DNA from: Tricholomella constricta
Lineage: Eukaryota; Basidiomycota; Agaricomycetes; Agaricales; Lyophyllaceae
Assembly (NCBI GenBank): GCA_013368375.1
Contig: JAACJP010000001.1
Span: forward strand, 1,984,001-2,048,000
Direction of reading: 5' to 3'
Length of the DNA stretch: 64,000 bases
Shown here: one piece after another, positions 1 through 10,739 of the stretch
Layout of the letters: the number at the start of each line of letters is the position of its first letter
Numbering within the stretch: position 1 is the first letter of the stretch
The notes under the pieces: generated by a model
What the model saw: the letters and a program-made list of their open reading frames with translations, nothing else
The model's database searches: none
Told to the model about the DNA's origin: nothing
Program-made: the position numbers and the translations under genes

Positions 1-426
1 TTAGTGTATGGAGTCCGGGCGATAAGTCCACGAACCCCGTCACGAGTTGTTTGCAATGTTGGCACAACATCTTTGACAGTACGTTCTACAAGCACGCCTC
101 CGATGAGTCGGAAGCACTTGCGATCTGGTTCTTCTGCCAGCGTGTCGTTGAGGGTTGTAAGGACAAGACTATCCATCGCGTTGAGTGATCAGATTGAGTG
201 AAGATGATATAGAATAGACCAACCCATGCTCATCGGCCTGCTGTTCGAGCTCTCCTATCTTACCTGCCAAAGCTTGCATCTCATTCTGCATGCGAATGTA
301 ATTCTGTTGAATCTCTGGCTGGTTTCAGTGAGATCAACAACACAACAAACACAGAGAGCATTCACCCTGATCCGTCAGCTCCGGGACCTTTGCTTTCGCT
401 TTCACAGCTTGCGATGAGGACGACAT
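1..426 (-). CDS. PFD2: Prefoldin subunit 2 (C-terminus cut by the window edge)
   Basis: Prefoldin subunit 2 (Gim4) is a beta-type subunit of the cytosolic hexameric chaperone that hands unfolded actin and tubulin to the CCT chaperonin. The ATG is the reverse complement of CAT at 424-426. Removing two short introns (315-365, and one near 180-230 whose removal restores EHGLVLTTL) gives a continuous frame. It contains EIQQNYIRMQNEMQALAGK, then LGxLEQ-type coiled-coil text (IGELEQQADEH), then CFRLIGGVLVERTVKDV, which is the family's most conserved stretch. The last visible residues are RTPYT, so the final C-terminal coiled coil lies outside the window. It is divergent from NDUFS8, with 154 bp between the start codons. 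The identification is firm from conservation; the exact splice sites are inferred. Confidence 0.9.
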
Positions 427-580
427 GGATTTTGAGCGTCAAGAGCCAAGAGCTCTCTGATGTTTTGAGTTTCTGTCGACGTGATTGGCTGAGATGGGCG
501 TGACACGCGTGACCCTTGAGCTCCCGTGTCACTCTCACTCGCTAACCTCTTCGCCGCTGCTGGCAACGTCGACGCTGACC
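427..580. promoter_or_regulatory. Short shared promoter between PFD2 and NDUFS8
   Basis: These 154 bases separate two divergent start codons and must hold both promoters and both leaders, unless the elements extend into the genes. I see no clear TATA box. The role is inferred from position alone. Confidence 0.5.
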
Positions 581-1608
<1,028 letters not shown>

Positions 1609-2620
1609 CGGGTGAGAATAGAATGGAGATACGGGCGGAGTATATACTTCGTACCGCCTTGTAATGATATTGATATCACAACCCGCCATCTCTGCTGAAT
1701 TAGTATCTGACGCGTGACGTCACGCTCTGCATGCCGACCAGGTTCGCAAGCAAGTTCGCAATGTGCCACTAATCAATATTCCCAGGTTACATTCCTTGTA
1801 TACTCCTACTGACCGTACCGCAGCAATCACAGATCAGTGTCGCAAAATGTCCGATCAATTGTCGAGCGCTGACCTTTCACCTTGGACAGGGATAGGAATA
1901 GTGTGGAATATGCCCGCCCTGCCTGCCTTTATCTAGGCAAGTTCACAGCCGTGATTTCATCGCAGCCGCGTTCTGACTCGACTCTTGGCAGTTCTCTCAC
2001 ACAGAGCAACCATTGTTGTCCAGTTTTAGTATTGAAGGCAACATGGGACACCATATCCAGTGCGCCGGCGGAAATATTCGACTTCAGCAGCGCGCACCAT
2101 TGATCGGAGGCACGCCAGTCACGACGAGACCATCAAGGCGAGTAAACGTTCATTGGCGCTTCCAGTTTCATTACACACTAATGATCAGCAAGGGTGGCAT
2201 GCATATCACATCTGTATTCGGAACCCCCCTGATTCCAGTCCACTTTGGAATCCCTGTGAAGATGGCAAGAGTGAGGTCAGCCGCTCACAAGTCTTCCTAA
2301 CCTTTCGCTACACACCCGACTCCACACATCTATAATGGACGCGCGGTGCATCCTTAATCCTGGGACCTCTGCCGAAAGTCTAAACCAACAAATTACAAAC
2401 ACACCACCAGCTGCGCAACGGTAAGATCCACCGGTAGGGAGTCATTTATGTATATTCATCTTCTCACGTACTTTGCGTCAGCACACGAAGTCTCTCACAT
2501 GGCGGCGATCTGTCATGGCGAAAGTCGCCTCGCCGCCGCAGCCTACGATCGTCTTCTGCTCGCACCGCCTCTGATACTAATATTCAAAAGGCAAGGACCC
2601 AAACGCCCCGTAGACCCTCA
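1609..2620. other. Gene-poor stretch, nothing recognised
   Basis: About 1 kb follows the NDUFS8 stop. The open frames here are short, mostly lack ATG starts and resemble no family I know. No tRNA fold or transposon end was noticed. It probably holds the NDUFS8 3' UTR and the promoter of whatever lies at 2621 onward. Confidence 0.4.
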
Positions 2621-3184
2621 ATGCTTTTCGCGCCCCTATCCACAAGACATGTTTCCGTTTTCCCCCCTCGCCAAAGATCTGGTTCCGTCACGTCCACCTT
2701 ATCCAGACATACCGTTGAATCTGAGCCCCAAACCAGGAAACGCTCTCCGAGTAAACATCATAACAACGACAACAAGAACAATCTCCGCCACACCTACCTG
2801 AACCACCTTGAGTCACCAGCACGCGCCCAGGCGCGCTTCCGCGCAAACTTAATACTTTGGTATGCGCGACAGACGATCGCGCGCAGCACAGCAATGACTA
2901 TAGGGAGACTCGATCGCGCGCCGTGCGTCATGGATGTGGTTCTGAACCTAAAGGTGGAGTACGACGATGACACCTTGATCGAGCTGCTCCAACGCTACCG
3001 CTACTCGCAGCTCAAGCACACTAAGGTCGTTCACGCCTTCAAGGACCAACGAAGCGTGGACACGTATTGGGCCGATCAGGCCGCTGTTTGGGGTGGCATG
3101 CGAACGATCGAGGAGGGCAAGTCTACCCGGTTTCCTGACTCTGACGAACGCTCTACGGCTTCTTGGACAGCTGCGCCGAATTGA
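2621..3184 (+). CDS. Possible orphan ORF, 187 codons, unknown function
   Basis: This is an uninterrupted ATG-to-stop frame of 187 codons. The first 90 residues are rich in Ser, Thr, Arg and Asn and look disordered. The second half reads more like a folded protein: MDVVLNLKVEYDDDTLIELL, then QRYRYSQLKHTKVVHAFKDQ, then a Trp-containing stretch. I recognise no domain. A shorter start at the in-frame ATG near 2894 would keep only the ordered part. An overlapping frame near 3150-3260 (LGQLRRIEAFKKIDTLCP) is also open, so the true 3' end could involve an intron. No neighbour suggests a role. It could be a lineage-specific gene or a chance ORF in GC-rich DNA. Confidence 0.3.
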   Translation: MLFAPLSTRHVSVFPPRQRSGSVTSTLSRHTVESEPQTRKRSPSKHHNNDNKNNLRHTYLNHLESPARAQARFRANLILWYARQTIARSTAMTIGRLDRAPCVMDVVLNLKVEYDDDTLIELLQRYRYSQLKHTKVVHAFKDQRSVDTYWADQAAVWGGMRTIEEGKSTRFPDSDERSTASWTAAPN

Positions 3185-3750
3185 GGCCTTCAAGAAGATT
3201 GATACCCTTTGCCCTGTCATCATCATCTATACATTGTCGGCGAGAGGTTCTGTGATTCTGTGAAAATACTCGTCAGCCGCATTTGCTTTGAACCTGTTCC
3301 TTGGTTTGGTTCGGTGGACTGACACCCAACTTGTACACCATTTATTTAGCTTTATTCATATCTTTGACTTGGTCCTTCCGGGACTTGGAAAAATATTAAA
3401 CCTCATCTGGTAACTAGCCGTCATTGCTGACGGAGGTTTATTTGTCTTCATAGGAGAACAAGGGTGCTTGTTCTGTCCTCGAGGCTCACACTCTGGACTT
3501 GCTGTTTAAGCACTTGGCATTCATGCCCAGAAACATACGAGTCACCCGACCCTTCCAAGGTCATGAGACGTCATTCGTGCGGGGAATCTCAAACGAACTG
3601 GGCCAAAAGACACAAGTTTTCCAAGGATAGCAGGTTCACAACAGAGCACATACATAAACAAGTGTTTGGAAAAAGAAGGTGATGTAAACGGAACGGATGG
3701 CCCGGGGATTGTCAGCAAGTGTCCAAATGGGTTTTCTCGTCTTCAAGGAA
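3185..3750. other. Intergenic, AT-richer, nothing recognised
   Basis: The stretch lies downstream of the possible ORF and downstream of the INO80F-like gene, which ends at 3751 on the other strand. AT-rich tracts near 3340-3400 would suit 3' UTR or terminator sequence. I see no gene. The plus-strand open frames that continue past 3666 are antisense shadows of the next gene. Confidence 0.4.
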
Positions 3751-5510
3751 TCATGGGGGTCCCATCCGGCCATCCTCCTGGTTATCAACACTCCGGCGAT
3801 GTTCTCGATGGTAGCGTTTACCCCTATCTTCCGGTGCTCTCCCACTGCCATACACGGGACCCTCCCCCGCGTCATCGCTGTCCACATCCATGTCGTTTCG
3901 CCCTCTTTTCCGCGAGTCCAAAGAAGAACGACTTTGTTCCGATGGTGGGAAGTTGCCACCGCCACCACCACCTCGATCGCGGGAGGACAAAGATCGCCCA
4001 TCTTCATGCACAAAGTCCATATCCTCATTCGGCGGATTGGCCGGACGTAGCCTGTACGACCGCGTTCGATCATGTTGCTCGTAGTAGTGTCGCGAGTCCG
4101 GCCGAGATGGCCCGTCTGCTGCACCGTTCCCGGAGCCCGAGCCTGAACCCGAAACAGGAGACCCAGAACGGGAGGGCATGGCGTACCCGCCCGCGCCCGG
4201 TAGTGGGTCACGGTAGTAGACAGGTTCTTCTCGCATGCGAGACGAGCCAAGAGGCTCACCTCTGTCCATTGGCTGGCGGCTGCGGTGTCCCAGTTGCGGG
4301 GATACCATGTGAGAGTCGCGGTTGCGCACATGGTCACGGCTGCGGTCGCGTTCACGGTCCCGGTGTTCACGCTCCCAATCACGTTCGCGTTCGCTCTCCA
4401 TGCCGCTCTGACGATCATAGGGATCCTCTCTGTAAGGGCCCGGACTCATGCGTTGGTGGTGATGGACGCGACTAGACGAGCCTGGAGGGGGCGAAAGACG
4501 CGGCATGAACGAGGAGAGACGGCCATGCTGGTGCGGATCTCCATGCGAACCGAGACTTTCGTGATTGTCGTGGCGTCGTGACCGCTCTCTCTCAGGGACA
4601 GGCGGGCTATGCATAACTTGTTGGACGGGCATAGACCCTTCGGGGTATTGATGTAGATGTCCAGGTATATAAGGTTGGTGGTGAGCACGGGAACGCGAAG
4701 ACGAATGGGACCTTGTGCGTTGATGCGAGGAGCCAGAATGGGAGTGATGCATAGTCGGGCTGACGTGAGGACGCGAATGAGCATGGTGTCCGGGAGGGGG
4801 CATGGGTGGCAGATGCTGTAAATGACGCGCCGACTCATGTCCTTGACCACCAGAGCTGCGCCTCGGAGGAGACATTCCTGACATGTGCGAGGGCGGTGCA
4901 ACGCCAGGACCCATGGGCGCCATCACAGAGACAGGGCGTCCATCAGGCCCTGATACCATTCGAGGACGGTCATGAGAGGGATAGTCTGACATTGGTCGCT
5001 CAGATTCTATGGAAGGGTGGTTGTCGCCGATTTCGTGATAGTGATGGCTGCCCGAATGTGAACGCGAAAAGGGCGGATGAACCGGCGCACCAGGACCATG
5101 GTGCATGGGGGGTGGACCGCCATGTCTACTTTGCACATCTATTGGAGTGGGCGTACCCGCGAGTCGCTCATATAAAATACTGTCACGAAGTCTCAGGCGA
5201 GCTGAATGATAAAGTAAGATTCGACGTACGCTCGTTCGAGTTTCATCCGCTGGATGCTCCGCTTCGCCTGCAAAACTTTGAAATGAAGCTTATCATTGTC
5301 CTTGAGGCAGAGTTAGAAGGTTGTCTGGATGGTGCAGTGTACACGACTTACAGTCTCGATCTCTTTGACCTTCCTTTTGAGGTCCTTATATTTTGCCTGG
5401 TACTTGGCGTCTTCAGCGCCTGCAGCAATACCTATCGTGAGTGGCTTTTGCTTATTTCTGGAGGAGGATAGGGACTGAGTGGAAGGGCCAGGGGAGGGAT
5501 GGGCGGACAT
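3751..5510 (-). CDS. INO80 complex subunit F (TFPT)-like coiled-coil protein with a long Arg/His/Ser-rich tail
   Basis: Three exons give about 550 residues. After a disordered start (MSAHPSPGPSTQSLSS), residues of about 35-85 form a charged coiled coil, KYQAKYKDLKRKVKEIE followed by DNDKLHFKVLQAKRSIQRMK and LERAILYERL. This spacing of basic and leucine residues resembles the TFPT/INO80F domain, which joins the INO80 chromatin remodeller in animals. The last LERA/ILYERL junction is made by a 50-base intron and is reproduced exactly in frame. The other 450 residues are low complexity: HHH, SRS and PPP runs, RERDWEREHRDRERDRSRD, a glycine run (GGGGGG) and an acidic DMDVDSDD patch. That tail looks nuclear and disordered. 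Start ATG is at 5510 and the stop is 3751-3753. The family assignment rests on one coiled coil and is moderately secure; INO80 membership is inferred. Confidence 0.65.
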
Positions 5511-5936
5511 GATGGTTGGATGCAGAGTCCGACAGCTGGCAGGTTCGAGTCTATCGGGAATATTATTTCAGGTCTGGCGTTGAGTCGGGCTTCGATTGTT
5601 CGATATCTTGCCTTTTTCGGCTACTCCTCCTGTGCTTTTTCTACAAACTTGATGGAATGTTCCTTGTCGTCTGCTGCCAGCTCAATTTGAGGCTCAGGCA
5701 CTGTGTTAAACATTCACGCTTCAATTTTCAACACCATCGCATGTTCCTGTGGCCATTGGCGCCATTGCTTATGGGACTTTTCGCTTTTCCGAGTCCGTTA
5801 CAAGTAAGTACCCGCCACTCACACTAATCCGGAATGTAGTTCCCACGACCCACGTGAGTGTCCAACATTCGGCTCGCCGTTGTCTGCCGTCCTGCTCAGC
5901 AGCTTTTCCACTGACAGTGATCACAGCAGACAAGCA
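5511..5936. promoter_or_regulatory. Divergent promoter and NDUFA13 leader
   Basis: This lies between the INO80F-like start (5510, minus) and the NDUFA13 start (5937, plus). A GTAAGT donor occurs near 5810 and a TAG acceptor near 5840, so the leader may itself be spliced. An open stretch at about 5744-5810 reads VPVAIGAIAYGTFRFSES without a convincing ATG. I could not join it to anything and treat it as leader sequence. Confidence 0.4.
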
Positions 5937-6707
5937 AGTACGTGGCGTCCTAGCCGCCTATGTATATGGACACTGATACCCCTTCTTTTACAGTGTCGAT
6001 TCCGTATAGACAGTATGCTTCATAAGTCTACGCAAAACTGGTCCTTTCGCTGACATAGGCTTTTACAGGGATATGCCCCCTCCGGGGGGTTTTGAAGCTG
6101 TCAAGTACAAACGAAATCTCCCGTTCCGTGGCCCAGGCTCCTTGGTCATCCTCGGCGGTGTGACGGCGATATGCGCCTATGGATTCTACAGACTCGGAAA
6201 GGGCAATCTCGAAAAGAGGTAAGAGTCATTAATACCTCCGAGGAGAGAGAGAGAGATGGATTTGGTCAGCTGGACGTGGAACGTGTCCATGCGCACCCCG
6301 CTCGCTGCTAAACGTGGTCCCATGGGATCCGGCCGCATGTGGATGGGTTTAACCTGTCACTTGGCTCTCGGTCCGCAGCTGAAATGGGAAAACGAGCTGA
6401 TTTGGCAATGACAGGGAATTGCAGCGAGAGAAAGTATGGTCGCGCATCCATCTGGTTCCGCTCCTCATGGCAGAGGGCGATCGGGATGTGTACAGACGCG
6501 AGCAGGCAGCATTGGCGAGAGAGAAGGAGATCATGAAGGATGTGAAAGGTTGGGAGGTAAGTGGCCCCTGTTAGTATGGATGATATACACTCATGATGCG
6601 GATTGTGCCTTCCGGTCTTCTATCTTCTGTTGCGAACCGGGTCGCAGGCTGGAAAGGGAGTGTACAATAGTTCGCGGTATCGTTCACCGGAAATTGTGAT
6701 TCTATGA
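5937..6707 (+). CDS. NDUFA13: Complex I subunit B16.6 / GRIM-19 (NDUFA13)
   Basis: This small membrane-anchored accessory subunit of mitochondrial complex I is needed for assembly of the proximal membrane arm. The spliced protein is 123 residues. It contains QDMPPPGGFEAVKYKRNLP, which is nearly invariant in the family, then one transmembrane helix (SLVILGGVTAICAYGFYRLG), then EKVWSRIHLVPLLMAEGDRD and a charged helix, ending SPEIVIL. Four introns are needed. The start codon seems to be split: A5937 ends one exon, intron 5938-5993 follows (GTACGT..ACAG), and TG at 5994-5995 begins the next, giving MSIPYRQD. Exon 5994-6012 is only 19 bases. Introns 5938-5993 and 6013-6068 are each 56 bases. Stop TGA is 6705-6707. 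The identity is certain; the split start is the best model but needs transcript evidence. Confidence 0.92.
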
Positions 6708-7321
6708 TGGGGCTAGCTGGCACTCGTCGCGGATAAAATTGGAATGCGATTTGTGTGTGGATTGAGACGTCGAAGGCTGCATCGGGCAAAACAAACAAAG
6801 GCAATCATCATTCTACGTTGCCGGAGGTGTGGGTCGTTTTTGCCAAATCAGACCAGATCGGGTTCAGGGCAGGTAGCTCGTTTTCTGGCCGAACCTCCGT
6901 GGACAAACTTGAGCTGTATCTGGATATCTGTTATACTTCCATTTTCAATCGTTTACCCCTTGACGCTCGTTGCACAGGTCGGGGTCACTTGCGCATTTAC
7001 TCACCTTGAGTCTAGTCCGCGCCGACATATGTCAAAGATCTGCTTCGCATCAAGCAGCTACTTGGGCCGGACATACTTCTGGACGGAATAGGAAGGGGCG
7101 TCTGTGGCCATTGTGACGATATACAACCCCTTTCTGTTGCACTCGGGGACGTACAGGTTAGGTCGACCCGTGCCGCTGATTCAATCACAGTCAGCCCAAT
7201 CTATTTGGTTCGAATGCCGTTCCTCCTCGCCCGGATCCCTTTTAAACCACGATTCTTGCCATTCCACGTCCCTCTTTCCAACACCCCCATCCGTACTTAC
7301 GTCTTGTGGCGCGTACTATTA
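6708..7321. other. Intergenic, probable promoter of the HMG-box gene
   Basis: About 610 bases contain no recognisable gene. The open frames are short and show no family resemblance. The last 100 bases become pyrimidine-rich (CCTCTTTCC-like), as is common just upstream of basidiomycete starts. An in-frame ATG at 7214 would lengthen the next protein by 36 residues. Confidence 0.4.
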
Positions 7322-9177
7322 ATGCCCTCCGCCATTCCACGTCGACCGTTCTCCCCAATGTCCTCCTACTACGCTTCACTAGACTCCCCCATCAAGACCG
7401 CCTCCCCCATGCTCATCTTTGACGATTCCAGTGCTTTTTCCCCCACTGACACCGACCAGATGCTCTTTGGCCCTTTCGATTTCGAGGATTTTGCTACACC
7501 CACTTCTCCCGGCCCCTCTTGGAACCCCTTCACCGACATGGATGACGATGTCAAGCCCAGCTATGACTTTGCTGCTTCCCCATCTCTGCCAATTTATAGC
7601 CTAGACCCTTCACAATCATCGCCTGCTGATAGTGGCTATTTCGATTCCACTGGATCTTATGCCATCAGAGTACAGAAGAGCTCGCCGCCACCCGATGGCA
7701 ACCTCATACTTTCCAACTGGATTAATGATCCTGAGCTGTCCCTTGCATCACCTTCGTCACCGATACCCATCCCATCCTCTGCCACCATACCACAGGCTTC
7801 ATCGTCGTTTGTTCCGTTCCCTGAGCGACTCCATTTCCCCCAGAATGCCGCGTTCTCCCCCACAGAGTTTGCCGCCCTTCATCCGCTTCCACGATCCATG
7901 TCTCCGTCCTCCTCCTTTGAAGATCATTATTCACCTCGCCAGCGAGTCGAGTCTATCTCCCCACAGGACACATCCCTCCACACACCGTCTTGGGCCTCCC
8001 ACTTGTATGTCCCTCGCGCACTTCGATCTTCTACATCGTCTCGACCCTCTGTTCGCCACTCACCCTTCTGTGACACCACGGTGCGGCAACGCGTTCCCTC
8101 GCTCCGCGGCTCCGTCACCTCGGGCCAACTTTTCCAATCTTCGAGTGCTCCCACTTTCACCGAAGCTCGTTCGCCAAACATGACACGCTCGTACAGTCGC
8201 CGCGCGGAGTCAGTTAGTGTCGTCGACGACCCCGACGCGACCGTAAGGAGAAAGAAGCGCAGCCCACCCGTGGAGGACCCTAACGTCCAAATCAAAGCCA
8301 ACCCCGAGCCTGGTTAGTCCAAGTCGTTCATCTCTTTTGTCTCAATATCACGTTCTGATACGCCTCATTTCCTGTAGTTCTCAAATCGGTCTTGCGGCCT
8401 CCCAAATTAGCCCCCTCTGCTTGGCAGCTGTATTTCACAGACTGGATCCAGAAACAGCAAGCGTCAGGCACACGCAAGCTAAATGTCGCTCAGGCTGCGA
8501 AGGAGGCTGGCCAAGAATATGCATGCCTCACCAATGAGGAGAAGGAGGTACAGTTCTTTCGTTGTGACGTCATCAACGCGGCTCATCGTTTGCTCTTTTC
8601 TAGCCCTATAAGCGGCGCTCACAGGCCGCGAAGGAAGCTCGTGAGCGAGAACTCGCTGCTTACATGCGAACTCTCACCCCGGATGACATCAAACGCGAGA
8701 ACGCCTTCCGGGCCGCCCAGCGCAAAGCTGGGAAATCTCGCAAGAGTAATATTAAAGATCCGAACGCCCCGAAGAAACCTCTCAGCGCTTACTTCATGTT
8801 CCTCCAACGGATTAGGGCGAACCCGCAGCTGGTGCGGGAGATTTTTGGTGATGAAACCGAGACGACCAAACAGAGTGTTCTCGCCGCTGCCAAATGGCGT
8901 TCCATGACCGATGCTGAACGTCAAGTACGTGTTCTTGTGATCGAGATGTCCCACTGTGTGACTAATTATCCATGTGCAGCCCTTTCTCGCGCAGGCCGAG
9001 CAGGAGAAGATGGAGTATGAGGCCGCGAGGAGAATTTACGAAGAAGGCTCGCCGTCCTACGGGTCCTCGAACATCAATTTTAGTATTTTACCCGGGAGCC
9101 CCTCGTTTCCGGCATTAAAGCTGGAATCGGAGAGCGAAAGCGATGATGGGCTCCTCGAGCGCGCCCTTCGCTCTTAG
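7322..9177 (+). CDS. Protein with two HMG boxes, probable nuclear DNA-binding factor
   Basis: Four exons encode about 550 residues. The first 330 residues are disordered and rich in Ser, Pro and Asp/Phe patches (FDDSSAFSP, LFGPFDFEDFATP), resembling an activation region. A basic stretch follows (VRRKKRSPP, a likely nuclear localisation signal). Two HMG boxes come next: a first, more degenerate one (PSAWQLYFTDWIQKQQ .. AKEAGQEYACLTNEEKEPYK), and a canonical second one (DPNAPKKPLSAYFMFLQRIR .. AAKWRSMTDAERQPF). The acidic C-terminus contains ESESESDD. The first intron begins just after ANPEP; all introns are GT..AG. I start at ATG 7322; the in-frame ATG at 7214 is possible but adds sequence with no visible domain. 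Tandem boxes occur in Nhp6/HMO-type, TFAM-type and sexual-development factors. No mitochondrial presequence is obvious, so a nuclear role is preferred. The target genes are unknown. Confidence 0.8.
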
Positions 9178-9441
9178 TTATATTACGCGGCGTGTTATTG
9201 CCTGCTTTACGACCTCTAACGCCTTTCTCATATGACGGTTGCTCTACAAGCCCCCCTCAACTTTTATTTGATCTACATTATTGCCTTTCTATGACAGACA
9301 CTGTAAATTTACGTATGATGCTTTTATTATCCTTGTATTTCTATGCCGAACATTACAGTCTCATTAGACAGCTCGGCGGGTGGGATTCTTTAAACACCTT
9401 GCCTCCTCCACGATACGTCATATGTATAGGGTCTTGATCCA

Positions 9442-10143
9442 TTATAACGGCAGACGAAGAACCATCTTCTGATGAGGATCTCCATCTTCATCGAATTCTG
9501 CACCCTGACGATCCAAGATCTGGCCTGAATCGAGAATTTTATTTATATTGGGCTTCAACGTACCTCAGGCTGGTACCCAAACCTAGAAAACGGCAATCAG
9601 ACTTGAAATGCAGACAGCGATTCTGTCACCGGCTTACTTGTCGTAGAAGCCCTTGACAGGGAGCTGCGAGTGGCAAACGATCTCCAGATACTCAGTCGTA
9701 CCCGCGGCCGATGCGTCTGATTTGGCACAGTCGTGCAGCGCCAGGACGAGCTCGCGGCCAAAGTGGAAGCTACGATAGTCCTTGAGGACAGCGAGACGGC
9801 TGAGCTTATAGTAGCCCCCAGGGGCTTTGTTCATCCGGATCGTGCCCACGGGCGTCAGGGAAGGCGTGAGCCTCAGCAGCAAGTGAGTCGCGGTTGGATC
9901 AAAGCTAGGGTAGGTAAGACGGCACGATCCTTAAGGAAGGAGGAAAAGATAGCGGACTCATCGAACTCGGTCTCCAGAGGGAACTTTTGCTCGACGTGGA
10001 AGACGGCGATTCTCTGAGGGGTGCGCAAGATTGGCGATTGGCGGAGGAGAGGAGGCGAAAGGGAGCTGTACCACGTCGTAGCATTGCTGTATCTCGCCTT
10101 CCGTCCGTGCGACGACAATCTCGTGCGCTTGGATGACTGCCAT
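9442..10143 (-). CDS. GNAT-family N-acetyltransferase
   Basis: Five exons give about 165 residues, typical for a small single-domain GCN5-related acetyltransferase that moves an acetyl group from acetyl-CoA to an amine. The start is MAVIQAHEIVVARTEGEIQQ (ATG at 10143). Next come FHVEQKFPLETEFD, the beta-strand text LRLTPSLTPVGTIRM, and the acetyl-CoA-binding region KLSRLAVLKDYRSFHFGREL, in which the usual R/Q-x-x-G-x-G/A loop appears as YRSFHFGR. After it comes HSQLPVKGFYDKFGYQP, the alpha4/beta7 motif with the catalytic-region Tyr. It ends FDEDGDPHQKMVLRLPL. This FDEDGxPHxxM ending is typical of a widespread fungal and bacterial GNAT subgroup. The physiological substrate cannot be told. One intron uses a weaker GTCCGC donor. 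Confidence 0.85.
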
Positions 10144-10739
10144 TCTCCGACTTGTACCGCCCCAGGTCGCGACTCGGACTCGCCAGCTTCTAGACGCGTC
10201 ACGTGCACGGCCCTGCTTAATAAGCACAAATAACGACAATTCTGACGAAATTATTCCAGGAAGCGCTACACAATTTCCCGATTTCTTGCCTAGCTATAGC
10301 CACCACGCAGCTGCTGCAGGTAGGAATGCAGTTCAGCTTTTGCTACTATAATGCTCATCATTGTCAAGGCTCCTGGGTACTCGTCAACAAGGACGAGTCT
10401 CATGGTCGAACCTTTCGCAGCCGTCGTTTTCAACAAATTACTGTCCGGTCGCCCCACGTTAAGCTATCCCGTTTCGCTGAATTCAGTCGCGCGGGTTATC
10501 ACGAGTTCTTCGTCGTCGCGCAAATCGGTTGGCACCGATTTTTTTCTACCTCTCCCTGGGCACGTCAAGGGAAAGGACAAGTCCGGGCACGACTTCCATG
10601 ATGCAAGCCACCTCTCGCAGTGCCAGGAATGGTCTAGCTGTAGCAGTAGGCACACACTGCGGTGTCCTTGTGAGTCTAATACGGAGCTGTCGTGGTGGTT
10701 CAAACTTGACATATCGCTCTCACAGACCAAAGCCGCTTC
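10144..10739. promoter_or_regulatory. Divergent promoter region GNAT / PPR, with a possible PPR first exon
   Basis: About 600 bases separate the GNAT start from the first in-frame ATG of the PPR gene. ATGs at 10598 and 10601 open a frame (MMQATSRSARNGLAVAVGTH). It could be spliced to the PPR frame by removing 10662-10725 (GTGTCC..CACAG), which would add a basic N-terminus. A better-looking GTGAGT donor nearby gives the wrong phase, so this is uncertain. Confidence 0.35.

Noticed and set aside
3636..4901. Several other open frames, on both strands, over the INO80F-like gene
   Set aside because: They are shadows caused by biased, low-complexity coding. None has family features, while the chosen frame has a spliced coiled coil.
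6241..6260. GA-repeat (GAGAGAGAGAGA)
   Set aside because: A short microsatellite in an NDUFA13 intron, too short to be notable.
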